From: an uncultured Aquimarina sp.
Lineage (GTDB): Bacteria; Bacteroidota; Bacteroidia; Flavobacteriales; Flavobacteriaceae
Reading direction: 5' to 3'
Length of the DNA stretch: 47,373 nt
Assembly: GCA_937958985.1 (NCBI GenBank)
Contig: CALGLV010000008.1
Coordinates: forward strand, 1 to 47,373
Shown: one piece after another, positions 19,116 through 28,716 of the stretch
How the letters are laid out: each line of letters starts with the position of its first letter
How positions within the stretch are numbered: position 1 is the first letter of the stretch
Notes under the pieces: model-generated
What the model saw: only the letters and a program-made list of their open reading frames with translations
What the model was told of the DNA's origin: nothing
Databases searched by the model: none
Made by a program: the position numbers and the translations under genes

Positions 19116-19697
19116 TTAAGCACGTGCTTTTAATAATTGATAAAGCTCGTTGACTTTATTTTTAGTTGCCATCTTATCAGTATTTGTGACTACATAATCT
19201 GAACGTGGTATTTTTACCTCATCATCCCATTGGTTTTTAATTCTAAGCCTCACCTCTTTTTCAGTGGTATTATCTCGTTGAATAACTCTGGAAATCCTTA
19301 TCTGTAAAGGTGCCGTAACTAAAATTATAACATCACAATGTTTCTCCCCTCCCGTTTCAAAAAGTATTGCCGATTCTTTAATTACGAAATCGAATTTCTG
19401 TTTGCTATACCATGTTTTAAAATGCTTGGCTACCGCAGGATGAACAATCGCATTCAATTTGTTTAATTTGTGTTTATCTGTAAAAACCTGAGAAGCTATA
19501 AATTTTCTATTTAAACTTTGATTGCTATAAGAATCGTCTCCAAATAGTTCCTTTATGGCAGCAACGGTCTCTTTATCCGTTTCCATCAATTTCTTTGCTT
19601 CAATATCCGATATATACACAGGCACTCCTAAAGCTTCAAAATATGAACTTACTAGAGTTTTACCACTTCCTATACCTCCTGTTAAACCAACTATCAT
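19116..19697 (-). CDS. coaE: Dephospho-CoA kinase
   Basis: 193 residues. Catalyses the last step of coenzyme A synthesis, ATP-dependent phosphorylation of dephospho-CoA. The P-loop GLTGGIGSGKT begins at residue 4, the DxxAKKLM substrate segment is present (SDIEAKKLMETD), and VIKESAILFETG and VTAPLQIRISRVIQRD match the CoA domain and lid. Length is normal. It starts on the base after the YbbR stop codon, so the pair is almost certainly coupled. Confidence 0.95.
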   Translation of the reverse strand: MIVGLTGGIGSGKTLVSSYFEALGVPVYISDIEAKKLMETDKETVAAIKELFGDDSYSNQSLNRKFIASQVFTDKHKLNKLNAIVHPAVAKHFKTWYSKQKFDFVIKESAILFETGGEKHCDVIILVTAPLQIRISRVIQRDNTTEKEVRLRIKNQWDDEVKIPRSDYVVTNTDKMATKNKVNELYQLLKARA

Positions 19698-20651
19698 TTA
19701 TTTTATTACAATAAATTGAACTTCATTTTCCGACAAACGTACATTATACACCAAACCTGAATTTTTAACTAGTTTTAAAGACAACGTATTACTTTGCGGT
19801 GTTGCTTTTTTAATATCTACAGCTATTGAAAAATCTTCGGCTTTAAGCTTGGGGTAGTCTTTAAGGGCTACTCCAAAAATTACAGACACTTCTTTTGGAA
19901 AAAGTTGTACCGTTTGATTTTCATCAAGGTTCAATATTTTTATAGGAATTTTAAATTCGCCTTCTGTTATTTTATCTACTTCAATTGAAATAGGTATTTT
20001 ACTTTGACTAACTATTAAGTCTTCTGAAAGATTCTCTAAATTCAGGCCTATATTACCCTTGAAGCTTTTTTGTAATTTCTTTAGAACCACTATTTCTGTC
20101 TCAATGGTCGTTAACGTATCTAAAATAACTTCAGGACCTGTTATTTTTATTGTTTTTTTTGATAATGTGATTCCCTTAGAGGATATAAATCCGTTTTCGT
20201 ATTCAATATCTTGTTTAATTTTTACGGGTATTTCTTTAGTTATAATTTTACTGAAGTTTACCACAATGGTATCTTTAGAACTAAAGGCTACTTTACCCGT
20301 ATATCCCAAACTCTCCTTTATAACACTCATCATTTTCGATCCTGTAAAATAACTTTTCTTAGAATTTTTAGCGACTGCTTTCCTAACATCTAAATTTATT
20401 TTTTTATTGAAAACAAAGAATTTCAGCAACTGAAATCCATTCCCTTCTAAAATCAAACTAACCTCTTGATCGCTATTGGCTTGAACAAATTGATCTTTAC
20501 TAACTTTTGTGTATTCAATATTAAAATTAATTTCTTTAGAATAGTTTTTTGAAAATTGAAGTGCAAACCACAAGAATGAAGTAAAAATCAGAAAAAACAG
20601 ATACGTTTTAACGTTTTTCTTTGTTAGTTCTGTGATAATTTTTTTTTTCAT
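19698..20651 (-). CDS. YbbR-like domain protein (CdaR family)
   Basis: 317 residues with one N-terminal transmembrane helix (about 15-33) and an extracytoplasmic part made of repeated beta-rich YbbR units; segments such as ITGPEVILDTLTTIETEIV are typical. In Firmicutes the YbbR protein CdaR controls the diadenylate cyclase CdaA, but no cdaA is adjacent here; the flavobacterial neighbour is coaE, as found here. The role in Bacteroidota is unresolved. Lies 6 bases after the glycosyltransferase gene. Confidence 0.8.
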   Translation of the reverse strand: MKKKIITELTKKNVKTYLFFLIFTSFLWFALQFSKNYSKEINFNIEYTKVSKDQFVQANSDQEVSLILEGNGFQLLKFFVFNKKINLDVRKAVAKNSKKSYFTGSKMMSVIKESLGYTGKVAFSSKDTIVVNFSKIITKEIPVKIKQDIEYENGFISSKGITLSKKTIKITGPEVILDTLTTIETEIVVLKKLQKSFKGNIGLNLENLSEDLIVSQSKIPISIEVDKITEGEFKIPIKILNLDENQTVQLFPKEVSVIFGVALKDYPKLKAEDFSIAVDIKKATPQSNTLSLKLVKNSGLVYNVRLSENEVQFIVIK

Positions 20652-20657
20652 AAACCC

Positions 20658-21656
20658 TTATTTAAAAAATAACTTAGGAAAAACTTCCTCTGGATTTTTA
20701 TTCAACCATTGTACTTTAATAGTAGATTCTAAAAAACCCAATCCATATCCTAAAAATTGGATGCCTGTAGCATAAACACACATTAGCCCAATTTTTATAT
20801 TTTTATATTGAAATGAAGCAGTTGAAAAAATTAAAAACACATAAACTAGGTATAAACCTATTAAGTGATAATACCCTAAGGCAAGTAATAATAAACTAAC
20901 TACAAAACCGAAACAAAAAAGTGTTGGAAACCAATAAGTAAGCTTACCGCTTCCTTTATGCCAACTATTTAAAATAGGCCTGCATTTACCAAACTTAGTA
21001 ACTTGTAATTTAAATTTATCCCATGAAATTCTTCGTTTATGATATACCTCTACTTTCGAAAACAACGCTGTATCAAAACCTAATTTCCACAAACGCATAC
21101 TCAAATCAGGATCTTCTCCTGGGTGAATATATCCAAATCCTTTTGATGTTTGGAAGGCTTTTTTTGAAATCCCTAAATTAAAACTTCTAGGCTGAAATTT
21201 ACCTAATTGCTCTCCTCCGCCTCGAATTCCACCTGTGGTAAAAAAAGAGGTCATCACAAAGTTAATTGCTTTTTGCAAATCCGTAAAAGAATGATGTGCA
21301 TTATCAACTCCGCCAAAACAATCTACATTATTAGCTGTAAGTGCTTTTTCTACTTCTTCTAAATAATTATTTGGTAAAATCACGTCACTATCGAGCACTA
21401 AGAAATAGTTTCCTTTGGCCTTTTTCATTCCATAATTACGGCTATCACCAGGTCCAGAGTTTTCTTTAAAAAAATAACTAATATTTAATTTACTCTTAAA
21501 TTGATTTACTACATCTTCGGATGTTTCAGAAGAGCCGTCTTCAATAATAACAATTTCAAAATCCTTATCATAGTTAAGCATAGTCATGCTTTCTAACAAT
21601 TCCAAAACCTCTACAGGACGGTTGTAAACAGGTATAATAAAAGAAAAATAGTGCAT
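20658..21656 (-). CDS. Family 2 glycosyltransferase, membrane anchored
   Basis: 332 residues from the ATG at 21654-21656 (MHYFSFIIPVYNRPVEV); a TTG one codon before it is less likely. GT-A fold motifs: FIIPVYNRP at the start, VIIEDGSSE near residue 37, the DSD metal-binding motif (VLDSDVILP), and a GEDPDLSMRLW acceptor-side motif corresponding to the ED of GT2 enzymes. Two or three hydrophobic helices follow after residue 245 (FGFVVSLLLLALGYY, LIGLYLVYVFLIF). Likely transfers sugars onto a lipid- or envelope-linked acceptor; the substrate cannot be read from sequence. First gene of an apparent GT2-YbbR-coaE unit. Confidence 0.85.
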   Translation of the reverse strand: MHYFSFIIPVYNRPVEVLELLESMTMLNYDKDFEIVIIEDGSSETSEDVVNQFKSKLNISYFFKENSGPGDSRNYGMKKAKGNYFLVLDSDVILPNNYLEEVEKALTANNVDCFGGVDNAHHSFTDLQKAINFVMTSFFTTGGIRGGGEQLGKFQPRSFNLGISKKAFQTSKGFGYIHPGEDPDLSMRLWKLGFDTALFSKVEVYHKRRISWDKFKLQVTKFGKCRPILNSWHKGSGKLTYWFPTLFCFGFVVSLLLLALGYYHLIGLYLVYVFLIFSTASFQYKNIKIGLMCVYATGIQFLGYGLGFLESTIKVQWLNKNPEEVFPKLFFK

Positions 21657-21748
21657 CAACGAAATCTAATTTTTAGGGCTAGCTAATTTATGTATTCTTC
21701 AATTAACAAAGGAATAATAATAGCGAGATATTACTTTTACAGTTTAAA

Positions 21749-23374
21749 TTACAAATATACCTTATCACTAAATATTCTTTCGCCCGAAAGCACTCTATAA
21801 ATATATATTCCTAAACTTAAACTACTGCCTACATATTCGGTTAAGTTAAAATTATAAAAACCTTTAGACATCATTTCGTTAGTTACTACCCCTATTCGTT
21901 GTCCCGTAAGTGAATATAAAGTAATATTTACATGTGACGTTTCTGCTTTATCTATAGTTAATATAGTGTCGCCATTATTTTGTTGGTATGATTTTACTTT
22001 GGTTCGGTTTGAAAATACTGTAACTGGCATGCCTATATCAGAGCTACCAATGCAATCAAAACCTAAATCACTTTTTTCTATAGGTTGCCCTAACAATGCG
22101 TCATCTACAGTTTGACTATCTATACATAACCAATCTGTCATAACCGAACTGTACAATTGCCTAAAGTCGGTTTTATATTTCAAATTACCAATAACATCTA
22201 AATCGTTTAAATCGGGGTGCTCCCCTACAAAACCATTCCCATTTAAACCTGGTCCAAAAAATAGCACTGGTGCTGCCTGTCCATGGTCTGTTCCGTTAGA
22301 TCCATTTTCTTCTACCCTTCTTCCAAATTCAGAAATAGTCATAGTCAACACTTTTTCATTTAAATCGGCACTTTTTAAATCATCATAAAACAGTGCTATA
22401 TTTTTTGAAATTTCTTCCCATAATTCAGCATGCTTTTCTTCTTGATTGGCATGGGTATCGAAACCATCAATACTAACCATATACACTTTAGTACCAAGGC
22501 TTCCTTTAATCATTCGAGCTACTATAGCTAATTGTTTTCCTATTCCAGTATCGGAATATTCAACGGAATTAGTAGCATTGCTATAGGCATCAAATATTGT
22601 TTTTGCGTAAGTAAATGTATTGTTGGTTACACTTCGTAAATACGATAATCGAGTACCATAAGTACATTCGGGTAAATCTGTTAAACTATGTAATGTGCCT
22701 GTTTCTCCAATGCGTTCTAATTCTTCAGGATTGGAAACCGTAAGTGCATAATTACTAACTCCCTGTCCATCAAAAATTAAATTACCTATACTTCCTATTT
22801 GTATAGCTGCAGGTATTTCAGGTGGATTAATTAAAAAATCTGGATGTAGGCCTTCAAAATACCTTCCCATAAACCCTGAGTCTTCCTCTTCTTTTAAATC
22901 GGTACTTGCCCAAATATTTGAAGATTTAAAATGAGACAAATCTTGGTTTTCATAGCCTACACCCTGTACTACTTTCATAGCACCCTCACCCCACATACCT
23001 TGCATATTACGCATGGATTCGGGTATTCCAAAATCATCATTTAATTTGTATAATGTATTTTCTTTATGATGTATAGTAGGTCGGTTATTAGCATAATTAT
23101 CAAAATCATAAATCGGAACAATTGTATTTAGTCCATCATTACCCCCTTTTAGGCGCATTAAAACTAATATTCGATCGGTTTCTGCTTCAGCAATAGCTTG
23201 AGTTAATTTTGAAGGTACTGAAGCTGTAATATTTGTATTGGCTAGCATCATACTACCACCTCCTGCTAAGCCAAGTGCATGTAAAAAAGACCTTCTACTC
23301 CAACGTTCGTGTTCTTGATTATGAATATCCGATGTTGTGCTTTTTTTTTCTGAGTTGTTATTAGAAGTACACAT
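21749..23374 (-). CDS. DUF1501 secreted protein with Tat-like signal and T9SS sorting domain
   Basis: 541 residues. After an unusually long 25-residue N-terminus comes a twin-arginine type signal, WSRRSFLHALGLAGG (R27, R28), then the DUF1501 domain: LVLMRLKGGNDGLNTIVP, the metal-site-like SIDGFDTHANQ, and NGTDHGQAAPVLFFGPGL, a sulfatase-like fold. The last ~75 residues form a type A T9SS C-terminal domain, ending in LSLGIYIYRVLSGERIFSDKVYL-like strands (the GxYxY...KV pattern). It should be exported, then secreted or surface-attached by the type IX system. Paired with the DUF1800 gene upstream in the transcript (6-base gap). Biochemical function unknown. Confidence 0.85.
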   Translation of the reverse strand: MCTSNNNSEKKSTTSDIHNQEHERWSRRSFLHALGLAGGGSMMLANTNITASVPSKLTQAIAEAETDRILVLMRLKGGNDGLNTIVPIYDFDNYANNRPTIHHKENTLYKLNDDFGIPESMRNMQGMWGEGAMKVVQGVGYENQDLSHFKSSNIWASTDLKEEEDSGFMGRYFEGLHPDFLINPPEIPAAIQIGSIGNLIFDGQGVSNYALTVSNPEELERIGETGTLHSLTDLPECTYGTRLSYLRSVTNNTFTYAKTIFDAYSNATNSVEYSDTGIGKQLAIVARMIKGSLGTKVYMVSIDGFDTHANQEEKHAELWEEISKNIALFYDDLKSADLNEKVLTMTISEFGRRVEENGSNGTDHGQAAPVLFFGPGLNGNGFVGEHPDLNDLDVIGNLKYKTDFRQLYSSVMTDWLCIDSQTVDDALLGQPIEKSDLGFDCIGSSDIGMPVTVFSNRTKVKSYQQNNGDTILTIDKAETSHVNITLYSLTGQRIGVVTNEMMSKGFYNFNLTEYVGSSLSLGIYIYRVLSGERIFSDKVYL

Positions 23375-23380
23375 AGAGGC

Positions 23381-24838
23381 TTATTTTAATTGAAATTCAG
23401 GTAAACGAATAATGTATTGGAAAAGAAGTATCATTTGCCAGGGTACACTCGGGTAATCTAACGTCCATATTCCATTAGTGAAATATTCGCCTGGTATAAA
23501 ATCGGTTTTAAATATGTCGGTAGCGTCTGTATAATTTGCTTCCGAATTTAAACCTTTCGGCAGAAAAGTATCGATAACACTTCTTACGATTATAGTTACA
23601 TCTTCACTACCATTAGCAACCGACTTTACAAAATCTCTGAGCGCTTCTCTATTCCCATTATTTTCGTTCCAAACACGCCAAACATTATTCATCACAATAT
23701 CCCACCGAGCAGTAAGTGTGCTTGTATTAATCCAATCGTAATCGCCTTGCCAACCAGCAACATCTACAGGCTGAAAATACCGCTGCCCAGCATTACTAAT
23801 TTGCCAGTATAATCCTATATTATCTTCATCCGAAATAGGAAAATTAGTTACTTTCAAAAAATTAATATTGATATCGTAAGGACTTTTAATTAATGTAGCA
23901 AGTGCATTATAATCAAAAAAATGTTCGCTTTTAAAAAGCTTTCGAAGAATTGGTTCAAGCTCAAAATTTGCTTCAAATTCAATAGCTAGTTCATCAATTA
24001 TTAATTGATCAACTTCAGGACTAATAAAATATCTATAAAGCTTTCCTATAATGAATTTAGCTATTAAGGGTGCTTTTTCTTCAAAAAGAATATCAATAGC
24101 CTGATCATAATTCCAATTTCCTATTCTTCCAAATATATTTTTCTCAGAATCATTGAAGGTATTAGGATCAAATTCAATTTGTTCGCAATAACCTCCTAAA
24201 TTATAACCCGTAAGTGCTTTTGATGTTTCCTCTATATCTTGTTGCGTGTATCCATTATTTTCTCCTAAAGTAAATAACTCGTACAACTCACGCGCATAAT
24301 TTTCGTTGGGTTTGTTTTTCTTGTTCGATTTTCCATTTAAAAAGGCAAGCATCGCATTGGTAAGTCCTATTTTGCGAACAAACTCTTTAAAATTCCCTAA
24401 ACTGTATTGTTGTAAGGTGTGGTAATATTCAAACATATAACTTGCGCAGTTGTATGCAGAATGTTGTGTTACAAAATGATTATGCCAAAAAAGGGTTAGT
24501 ATGTCTCTTAAATTGTTGTTTCTAGCGTCTTTAACAGCCCGAGCAAACATTTCTTGTTTATGCTCTTGATTTATTTCTTCAAAATCAAATCCTTCATTAA
24601 TAAGTTGCTCTCTTCCTTTACCTGCCCATTCTGGTGCTGGTGTAGGCAATAAGTTTTTTGCTTCATCAACTAAAACATCTACAATTTCTTCTGGTGTTTT
24701 TGTAAGCGCTACTCTAATAATTTCGGGTGTGGCTCCAAAAGTTAACCTTCGGTACAAATGTTGAGCCCTTTCAATATTCCATGGATTATCCGCTGAAGGT
24801 TCAAAAACTTGAAGCGAACTTAAATTACAATTTTCCAT
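23381..24838 (-). CDS. DUF1800 family protein
   Basis: 485 residues from the ATG at 24836-24838 (MENCNLSSLQVF); a GTG two codons upstream is less likely. Family landmarks: RAQHLYRRLTFGATPEI, LFWHNHFVTQHS, NENYARELYELFTLG and the DVAGWQGDYDWINTSTL segment. No signal peptide is evident, in contrast to its DUF1501 partner. DUF1800 and DUF1501 genes are co-located in many Bacteroidota and Planctomycetes and are thought to work together on an extracellular polymer, but no reaction is established. Runs directly into the DUF1501 gene. Confidence 0.85.
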   Translation of the reverse strand: MENCNLSSLQVFEPSADNPWNIERAQHLYRRLTFGATPEIIRVALTKTPEEIVDVLVDEAKNLLPTPAPEWAGKGREQLINEGFDFEEINQEHKQEMFARAVKDARNNNLRDILTLFWHNHFVTQHSAYNCASYMFEYYHTLQQYSLGNFKEFVRKIGLTNAMLAFLNGKSNKKNKPNENYARELYELFTLGENNGYTQQDIEETSKALTGYNLGGYCEQIEFDPNTFNDSEKNIFGRIGNWNYDQAIDILFEEKAPLIAKFIIGKLYRYFISPEVDQLIIDELAIEFEANFELEPILRKLFKSEHFFDYNALATLIKSPYDININFLKVTNFPISDEDNIGLYWQISNAGQRYFQPVDVAGWQGDYDWINTSTLTARWDIVMNNVWRVWNENNGNREALRDFVKSVANGSEDVTIIVRSVIDTFLPKGLNSEANYTDATDIFKTDFIPGEYFTNGIWTLDYPSVPWQMILLFQYIIRLPEFQLK

Positions 24839-24955
24839 ACACACTATTTCGCAAGGTTAAAATTTAGAGGCTATTCTTAACTAGATAACAGTATAAATTA
24901 CGAAATATTATTTGGCTATTGGCTCACTACATAAGTTTTAACTTTTAGAAATCAA

Positions 24956-25582
24956 TCACTTACTCAAAACGATATGTTTATCAAAAATTTCTAATGATTT
25001 AAAACCAAAATGCTCTTTAATAAATTCTAAGCTTTTTTGAGTGTATAGGGTTACATGGGTAGGGTCATTTTTATACCACCATTTCTCAAAATTTAAGTCC
25101 TTGCTATATAAACTTGTTTTTAAAAATAGTTTTCCGCTTGGCAAAAGCATATCGTATAATTGTTTAAATACTTTATGGGGGTTATACAGATGCTCTATCA
25201 CTTCGCAACTGGTAATGTAATTGTACTTGTTTTTTAGTAATTGTAAATCATTAAAATAAAAAGGATCGTAGCCTTTTACTTGGTAACCTTTTTGTTCTAA
25301 TACAAATTTTACAATTTCGGTTTTTCCACTTCCAAAATCTAAACCAATATCCGTTTTATTAAAACTACAAATAACAGCATCGGTAATAGGTTTCACAAAG
25401 TTTTGGTAACCTATAGCAGTTACATCATCGCTATGAAGGTCATAACGGCCTTTTTCTTCATCGGCAGTTAAGTAGTGATTGGGATGAAGCAATACTGTTT
25501 CGCAATTGTTACATATATAAAACGCTCTTTCCTGATATTCAGAAAAGAGCGTTGTTTTATGATTACATAAAGTACAATTCAC
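24956..25582 (-). CDS. Class I SAM-dependent methyltransferase with zinc-ribbon N-terminus
   Basis: 208 residues. The only start upstream of the conserved core is a GTG (25580-25582). The N-terminus has two CxxC pairs (C3/C6 and C24/C27), likely one zinc ribbon. The Rossmann-like domain carries the SAM-binding GLDFGSGKTEI (about 80-90), an acidic end of strand two (YDPFYF) and SCEVIEHLYNPHKVF, the pattern of methyltransferase 11/23 families. Substrate unknown; zinc-ribbon plus methyltransferase proteins of this size are often tied to metabolite or tRNA/rRNA modification. It follows the DUF349 gene by 11 bases. Confidence 0.8.
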   Translation of the reverse strand: MNCTLCNHKTTLFSEYQERAFYICNNCETVLLHPNHYLTADEEKGRYDLHSDDVTAIGYQNFVKPITDAVICSFNKTDIGLDFGSGKTEIVKFVLEQKGYQVKGYDPFYFNDLQLLKNKYNYITSCEVIEHLYNPHKVFKQLYDMLLPSGKLFLKTSLYSKDLNFEKWWYKNDPTHVTLYTQKSLEFIKEHFGFKSLEIFDKHIVLSK

Positions 25583-25593
25583 TATATAAGTAA

Positions 25594-27528
25594 TTAAAGT
25601 GCTTTAATTTTTCTCCATTTTTGAGTCCAAATTTCCAACTCATCTTCATGCTTTTCAATACGTTTATAAACGTCTGCAACCAATGGGTTTGACTTATCAG
25701 CATGCTTAAAAAATTGTAGGTTATTTTGAAGTTGTAAAATCTCTCCTTTTACCTCGTCTAATTTCTTTTTAATAAACGTTTTTTCATTATCCAATAAGCG
25801 GTCATCATTTTGTGCTGCAATTTCAGATAATCGATTTTCGAATTTTAAAAGTTCAGCTTCTTTTTTGCTAATATTTAATTTACCAAAAAGACCATCTAAA
25901 ACACTGCTAAACTTTTGCTCTATATCCCTTTTTTTATAAGGTACCGTTCCTAAAGTTTTCCACTCTGCTATTTTTTCTGTTATAGCATCAATAGTTTCAA
26001 GTGCTTCTTCTTTTATATTTTCTATAAAAGTCACTTTCTTTTCATAGGAAGCTTCTTGCTCTTTATTTGCTTCTTCCTTCTTATTATTAATTCTGTCAAA
26101 GTAATAATTACAAGCATCTTTAAATTGTTTCCAAACCTTATCGCTATCCTTGCGAGGTACATGTCCAATTTTTTTCCATTCGTTTTGAATTTTCTTCATC
26201 AACTCTGTCGTTGCTTCAAAATCTTCGCTATCCTTACTGGCTTCGGCCAACTCAATTAGTGCTTTCTTTCTAGTTAAGTTATCTAATTGTTCTCCTTTTA
26301 TTAGCTTATAATATTCGTTTTTTGAACGATTGAAAGTACGTTCTGCTTCTCTAAATTCGTCCCAAATAGTGTTTTTGAACTCACTAGGAACGCGTCCTGC
26401 TTTTTTAAAGGCTTCGTGTAATTCTTCAATTTTAGTACTTGCTTCTTGCCAATCTTTATGGCTGCTTTTTTTACTAGCAGTAACTTCACCAATTTGAGTA
26501 ATAATTTCTTTTCTGACAGTTAAGTTTTCTTCTTGCTTCACATCTTGTTCTGCAAAATACGCTTGTCGCTTATCATGAATTTCACGAGTTAACTCACTAA
26601 ACTTATCCCAAATTATATCTTTGTATTCTTTAGCTACAGGTCCCAATTCTTCTTTCCAAATTTTATGGAGTACCTGTAATTCTCTAAAAGCCCTATTAAT
26701 GCTAGTTTCCTGAGCCAATTCTTTGGCTCTATCTATAATCATTAATTTTTGCTCCAAGTTATGCTTGTAATCTTTATCTCTAAACTCACGATCTAAATGT
26801 ACAATTTCGTAAAACTTGTCTACATGGTGATAGTAAGTATTCCAAACCGTGTTATTTTTATCTCTAGGAATAGCTCCTACTTGATGCCAATTTTCTTTAA
26901 TTTCATTAAAAGCAGAAAACTTTTTACCAACAGAATTTTCATTGTCTGCTACCAAAGCTTTCAAATCTTCAATTAACTGCAAACGTGTATTTAGGTTGTT
27001 TTCAAGGTTTGTTTGTACATTTTTATAGTACTTATTCCTTTTATCCTTGTAATCAAAATAGGCTTCGTTAAACTGCTTTTTTAATGGAGTACTGTAATGA
27101 AAATCAATTTCATTGCCCCCTTCTTGCAAAAACTCAGCTTTACTTGCTTCGGATGCTTTATTAAAATTTTCATTAAACTGAAAACGAATTGTTTCAACCT
27201 GATCCTTAACTAACTGTACGGGATATTTTGCTGCCAAATCTTTAAGATTATCTAAAAGTGCTTCCTGAGAAAGCGTGGTATAATCTACTTCTGGAATTTC
27301 GATTACCTCTTTCTTTTTAGCTACCTCAACCTCTTGATCAACTGCTTCGTTATGTTCCTCTGCATTATTTTCGTTGGAAACTTCTGCTGTAGTGGTATCA
27401 GATACCGCTTCACTTATTGTTTCTGCCTCATTAGTTACTTCAACTGCTGACTCAACTTCAGGTGTTGGTATGTTATTTTCAACATTTCCAGATTCCTGTA
27501 AACCTTCTTTTTCGTTATCTACTGACAT
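25594..27528 (-). CDS. DUF349 repeat protein
   Basis: 644 residues, acidic and largely helical. A low-complexity Glu/Val/Thr-rich N-terminus (1-70) precedes five DUF349 units, each marked by a G-x-V/I-P-type turn then a W/F: HQVGAIPRDK, EELGPVAKEY, KKAGRVPSEF, KKIGHVPRKD and KTLGTVPYKK. The rest is coiled coil. Related DUF349 proteins (YeeZ/YccJ-unrelated, SbcC-like annotation in some databases) have no established role in Bacteroidota. No signal peptide or membrane segment, so it is cytoplasmic. Upstream of the methyltransferase in the same transcript. Confidence 0.8.
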   Translation of the reverse strand: MSVDNEKEGLQESGNVENNIPTPEVESAVEVTNEAETISEAVSDTTTAEVSNENNAEEHNEAVDQEVEVAKKKEVIEIPEVDYTTLSQEALLDNLKDLAAKYPVQLVKDQVETIRFQFNENFNKASEASKAEFLQEGGNEIDFHYSTPLKKQFNEAYFDYKDKRNKYYKNVQTNLENNLNTRLQLIEDLKALVADNENSVGKKFSAFNEIKENWHQVGAIPRDKNNTVWNTYYHHVDKFYEIVHLDREFRDKDYKHNLEQKLMIIDRAKELAQETSINRAFRELQVLHKIWKEELGPVAKEYKDIIWDKFSELTREIHDKRQAYFAEQDVKQEENLTVRKEIITQIGEVTASKKSSHKDWQEASTKIEELHEAFKKAGRVPSEFKNTIWDEFREAERTFNRSKNEYYKLIKGEQLDNLTRKKALIELAEASKDSEDFEATTELMKKIQNEWKKIGHVPRKDSDKVWKQFKDACNYYFDRINNKKEEANKEQEASYEKKVTFIENIKEEALETIDAITEKIAEWKTLGTVPYKKRDIEQKFSSVLDGLFGKLNISKKEAELLKFENRLSEIAAQNDDRLLDNEKTFIKKKLDEVKGEILQLQNNLQFFKHADKSNPLVADVYKRIEKHEDELEIWTQKWRKIKAL

Positions 27529-27667
27529 TTTAAGATCAATTACTTTTGTGCTGTAAGATAATAAAATTCTATCCCCCCTACTTCATCCTAACTTAAACTT
27601 TTCATAAAAGGATTTTCTTTGCTGTATTTTGATTTGCTTTCAACTAAAATAATAGCTCTTTGTTTTA

Positions 27668-28552
27668 TCAAGAAACTACAAAATTTAGTGCCTTTCGATA
27701 CTCAGTTGGAGTTTTCCCTGTGTGGTTTTTAAATAATTTATTGAAATGCGAAAAGTTATTGAAACCACACTCATAACATATTACTTGAACGCTTTCTTGC
27801 TGCTCCGATAATAATTTGGTTGCATGTACCAACCGGTATTCATTTACAAACTGTGTAAAAGTTTTTCCTGTTACTTTTTTAAAGTTTCTACAAAACGAAG
27901 GTGGTGTCATATTAACATGAGCCGAAATATCGTCGATGCTTATTGGTGCTTTAAAGTTTGATTGTACATAATTCATGGTTTTATTAATCCTTTGATTGTC
28001 CTGCGTTTCTGCTTGCATCGCAAAGCCAGCCGCATTCAAAATTTTATATTCTTTACTTTGCTGAAGTTTTTGTAATATAAATAATGAATCTAGTATGCGC
28101 TCAAAAGGTGTTTTTGCACTCATTTTTTCTATTATAACTCCAACTTCCTTTTTGGTATTCCCATAAAACACTAATCCCTGCTTGGCTCTATCTAGTAACT
28201 CTAGCAAGGGCTTCATTTCCGAAACTTGAAAAAAAGTATTCCCTAAATAATCTGGCAAAAATTGCATTAATGTCTCCTTACGTTTATTAGAAAAACTATC
28301 GGTGAATCCACAATGCGGTAAGTTGGCACCAATACATATTAAATCCCCATCGTTGTAATAAGATACATGACTCCCTATTTGGCGTTTACCGGCTCCTTCA
28401 TTCACAAACACAATCTCAATTTCGGGATGGTAGTGCCATATAGGCTGATGATTTTTGTTTTTAAAATCAAATCTTTTATAAATCAACGTATTACCAATAT
28501 CGCCTGACAAATGCTCTAAACTTGGTTTTTGATATTTAGATGCCTCTTTCAT
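27668..28552 (-). CDS. AraC-family transcriptional regulator with cupin sensor domain
   Basis: 294 residues. N-terminal cupin-like ligand domain (IWHYHPEIEIVFVNEGAG, then GDLICIGANLPHCG) and a C-terminal AraC DNA-binding domain with two helix-turn-helix motifs: ISIDDISAHVNMTPPSFCRNF and VQVICYECGFNNFSHFNKLF, closing with GKTPTEYRKAL. The His/Glu residues of the cupin suggest metal or small-ligand binding. It is divergent from the small secreted protein gene at 28717, with 164 bases between, which contain an inverted repeat GTTAA-A-TTAAC (28576-28586). Ligand unknown. Confidence 0.9.
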   Translation of the reverse strand: MKEASKYQKPSLEHLSGDIGNTLIYKRFDFKNKNHQPIWHYHPEIEIVFVNEGAGKRQIGSHVSYYNDGDLICIGANLPHCGFTDSFSNKRKETLMQFLPDYLGNTFFQVSEMKPLLELLDRAKQGLVFYGNTKKEVGVIIEKMSAKTPFERILDSLFILQKLQQSKEYKILNAAGFAMQAETQDNQRINKTMNYVQSNFKAPISIDDISAHVNMTPPSFCRNFKKVTGKTFTQFVNEYRLVHATKLLSEQQESVQVICYECGFNNFSHFNKLFKNHTGKTPTEYRKALNFVVS

Positions 28553-28672
28553 AGGTTATTGAATTATTAATTGCATGTTAAATTAACGATAATTAAATTA
28601 AATATAACGGTTTCGGTTAAAATAACACAGGTATGGGAAAATTACGAATACTTATAAAACACTAAGCTACAG

Positions 28673-28680
28673 TAGATTTG
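28673..28680 (+). promoter_or_regulatory. Probable -7 element of the 28717 gene
   Basis: TAGATTTG fits TAnnTTTG and lies 36 bases before the start codon. No TTG occurs at the right distance, which would suit a promoter that needs an activator such as the divergent AraC protein; that link is inference. Confidence 0.5.
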
Positions 28681-28716
28681 TAATATAAATAAGTTAATAA
28701 CGTAAATATTATACCT

